Origin: DATBFX01 sp034667245
Lineage (GTDB): Bacteria > Chloroflexota > Chloroflexia > Thermomicrobiales > UBA6265
NCBI GenBank assembly: GCA_034667245.1
Contig: JAXDKI010000079.1
Span: 1 to 7,226 of the forward strand
Reading direction: 5' to 3'
DNA length: 7,226 bases
Shown piece by piece: positions 6,028 through 7,226 of this stretch. A model generated the notes under the pieces. It saw only the letters and a program-made list of their open reading frames with translations. It made no database searches and was not told the DNA's origin. Position 1 is the first letter of the stretch. Each line of letters begins with the position of its first letter. Position numbers and translations under genes: made by a program.

Positions 6028-7125
6028 ATGAACCTGTCACAGTCCACAAACCGCGTCAGCCGCCGCCGATTCAGCGGCGCCCTTGGCCTGCTTGGCGTCA
6101 GCGCGGCCGGTGCGGCGATCGCCCCGGATGGTCTCCACCTCCAGCGGCAAGCGGCGGCCAACGCGGCCGAGCTCGTACCGGGTCACGACATGTCCAGCAT
6201 GGCTTCGGCGAGCACGAGCCATGCGCCGGCGGCCAGCCAGGAGGCGATGACCGCCGACGAGATGGACGCGATGCACGAGGCGGGTGTCAAATCCTTCCCC
6301 GCCCCCACCGCGGGCCTCGGCGGTCAGCCCCTCGAACCGGTCATGGACGGCGACGTCAAGGTCTTCACGATCACCGCCCAGATCGTGCAGTGGGAGTTCC
6401 AACCCGGCAAGTTCGCCGAGGCCTTCGGCTACAACGGTGTCGTCCCCGGCCCAGAGATCCGCGTCACCGAAGGCGACAAGATCCGCGTCGTCGTCAACAA
6501 CGAACTCCCCCAGAGCACCGCGGTCCACTTCCACGGCGTGATGGTTCCGAACGCCATGGACGGCGTCCCCTTCATCACCCAACCGCCGATCAAGCCGGGC
6601 CAGTCCTTCACCTACGAGTTCCCCATCCGCGAGGGAAATGCCGGCACGCACATGTATCACTCCCACCACAACGCCACCGAGCAGGTGGGCAAGGGACTCC
6701 TCGGCCCCTTCATCATCGAGCCGAAAGACCCCTCGACGCGGCCGGCACACGACGTCGACTACACGATGGTCCTGAACGACGGACCGATCGGCGGCTTCAG
6801 CCTCAACGGCAAGAGCTTCCCTGCCACCCAGCCCTTCACCGCGAAGCTCGGTCAGCGCGTCCTCTTCCGCTTTATCAACGAGGGACAGATGATCCATCCC
6901 ATGCACCTGCACGGGATGCCGATGACCGTCGTCGCGGAGGATGGCTACGTCTTGAGCCAACCCTACAAACGCGACACCGTCCAGATCGAGCCCGGCGCCC
7001 GCATCGAGGCGATCGTCGAAGCCACCGAGCTCGGCGTCTGGGCCTTCCACTGCCACGTCCTCTCCCACGCCGAGTCCCAACACGGCATGTTCGGTATGGT
7101 CACCGTCCTGATCGTCCAGGAATAG
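6028..7125 (+). CDS. Tat-exported two-domain multicopper oxidase (laccase-like)
   Basis: A 365-residue secreted copper oxidase that should couple one-electron oxidation of a substrate (phenol, metal ion or similar) to reduction of O2 to water. The N-terminus has a twin-arginine signal, SRRRF (11-15) followed by a hydrophobic stretch to about 31, so it is exported folded. Residues 51-83 are rich in Met and His, a possible copper-binding arm. Cupredoxin domain 1 carries HFHG (167-170) and HSHH (211-214) without a cysteine; domain 2 carries HPMHLH (290-295) and HCHVLSH (341-347). All eight trinuclear-centre histidines are present; the type 1 site has His290, Cys342 and His347. The layout matches two-domain type B, with type 1 copper only in domain 2. 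The axial position is odd: Met354 is at Cys+12 and His352 at Cys+10. The ATG at 6028 has GGGGAGG 8 nt upstream; earlier in-frame codons look non-coding. Nitrite reductase is unlikely because domain 1 lacks a type 1 cysteine. Confidence 0.94.
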   Translation: MNLSQSTNRVSRRRFSGALGLLGVSAAGAAIAPDGLHLQRQAAANAAELVPGHDMSSMASASTSHAPAASQEAMTADEMDAMHEAGVKSFPAPTAGLGGQPLEPVMDGDVKVFTITAQIVQWEFQPGKFAEAFGYNGVVPGPEIRVTEGDKIRVVVNNELPQSTAVHFHGVMVPNAMDGVPFITQPPIKPGQSFTYEFPIREGNAGTHMYHSHHNATEQVGKGLLGPFIIEPKDPSTRPAHDVDYTMVLNDGPIGGFSLNGKSFPATQPFTAKLGQRVLFRFINEGQMIHPMHLHGMPMTVVAEDGYVLSQPYKRDTVQIEPGARIEAIVEATELGVWAFHCHVLSHAESQHGMFGMVTVLIVQE

Positions 7126-7155
7126 CCCCAACCTCGCTCCCCACCTCCCCACATC

Positions 7156-7193
7156 AAGGAACCGCCCGGAGGAGTGCCTCCGGGCGGTTCCTT
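7156..7193 (+). terminator. Perfect 17-bp hairpin after the multicopper oxidase gene
   Basis: AAGGAACCGCCCGGAGG (7156-7172) is the exact reverse complement of CCTCCGGGCGGTTCCTT (7177-7193), with loop AGTG. It begins 30 nt after the multicopper oxidase stop. The only T-run is the final TT of the stem followed by GTCCC, so it departs from the textbook intrinsic terminator, but a stem this long and GC-rich at this position is very probably a transcript end or 3'-end stabiliser. The remaining 33 nt of the window show nothing. Confidence 0.85.
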
Positions 7194-7226
7194 GTCCCAG
7201 TCCCACAGGGCGTCACGCCACCCCGT

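Noticed and set aside
6037..7206. Open frame of 389 codons antisense to the multicopper oxidase
   Set aside because: It mirrors the oxidase gene, is rich in Asp/Val/Gly/Arg from GC-biased antisense codons and has no recognisable motif; the sense frame has complete copper sites and a Tat signal.
1..7226. Mobile element, CRISPR array, tRNA or rRNA
   Set aside because: No transposase or integrase frame, no regular repeat-spacer array, and no tRNA- or rRNA-like sequence was seen.

Overview
The window is GC-rich bacterial DNA, probably from a Chloroflexota bacterium of the Thermomicrobia/Sphaerobacter type. That placement rests on base composition, on strong G/A-rich ribosome binding sites, and on the remembered look of the multicopper oxidase, the FMN split-barrel protein and the DUF4157-type peptide. 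No rRNA or marker gene is present to confirm it.

Layout. (1) Positions 1-777 hold little: a good sigma-70 type promoter (179-206), then an 82-residue peptide (270-518) whose C-terminal half resembles the segment just before the DUF4157 domain of eCIS-linked proteins, with no such domain following. Positions 519-777 show no gene. (2) Positions 778-2861 carry a Gfo/Idh/MocA oxidoreductase (+) converging on an aldo/keto reductase (-), a plausible sugar or polyol redox pair. (3) Positions 3022-5102, all on the minus strand, contain, in order of transcription, a clear ydaO-type (cyclic di-AMP) riboswitch (about 5102-4928), a leader of about 140 nt, a small protein with a hydrophobic N-terminus and a compact double CxxCxGxG cysteine cluster (4786-4454), and a CoA-transferase/acetyl-CoA hydrolase family enzyme (4338-3022) followed by a terminator-like hairpin. 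(4) Positions 5292-7193 hold a divergent pair: a Nim-like FMN split-barrel protein (-) and a Tat-exported two-domain multicopper oxidase (+), the latter ending in a perfect 17-bp inverted-repeat terminator.

The most notable feature is the c-di-AMP riboswitch. It is recognisable from its nearly invariant cores and from at least four intact helices. Its nearest downstream gene is an uncharacterised 110-residue protein rather than one of the usual ydaO targets (cell-wall hydrolases, potassium or osmolyte transport). This links a second-messenger pathway to an undescribed small protein, and perhaps to the CoA-transferase behind it.
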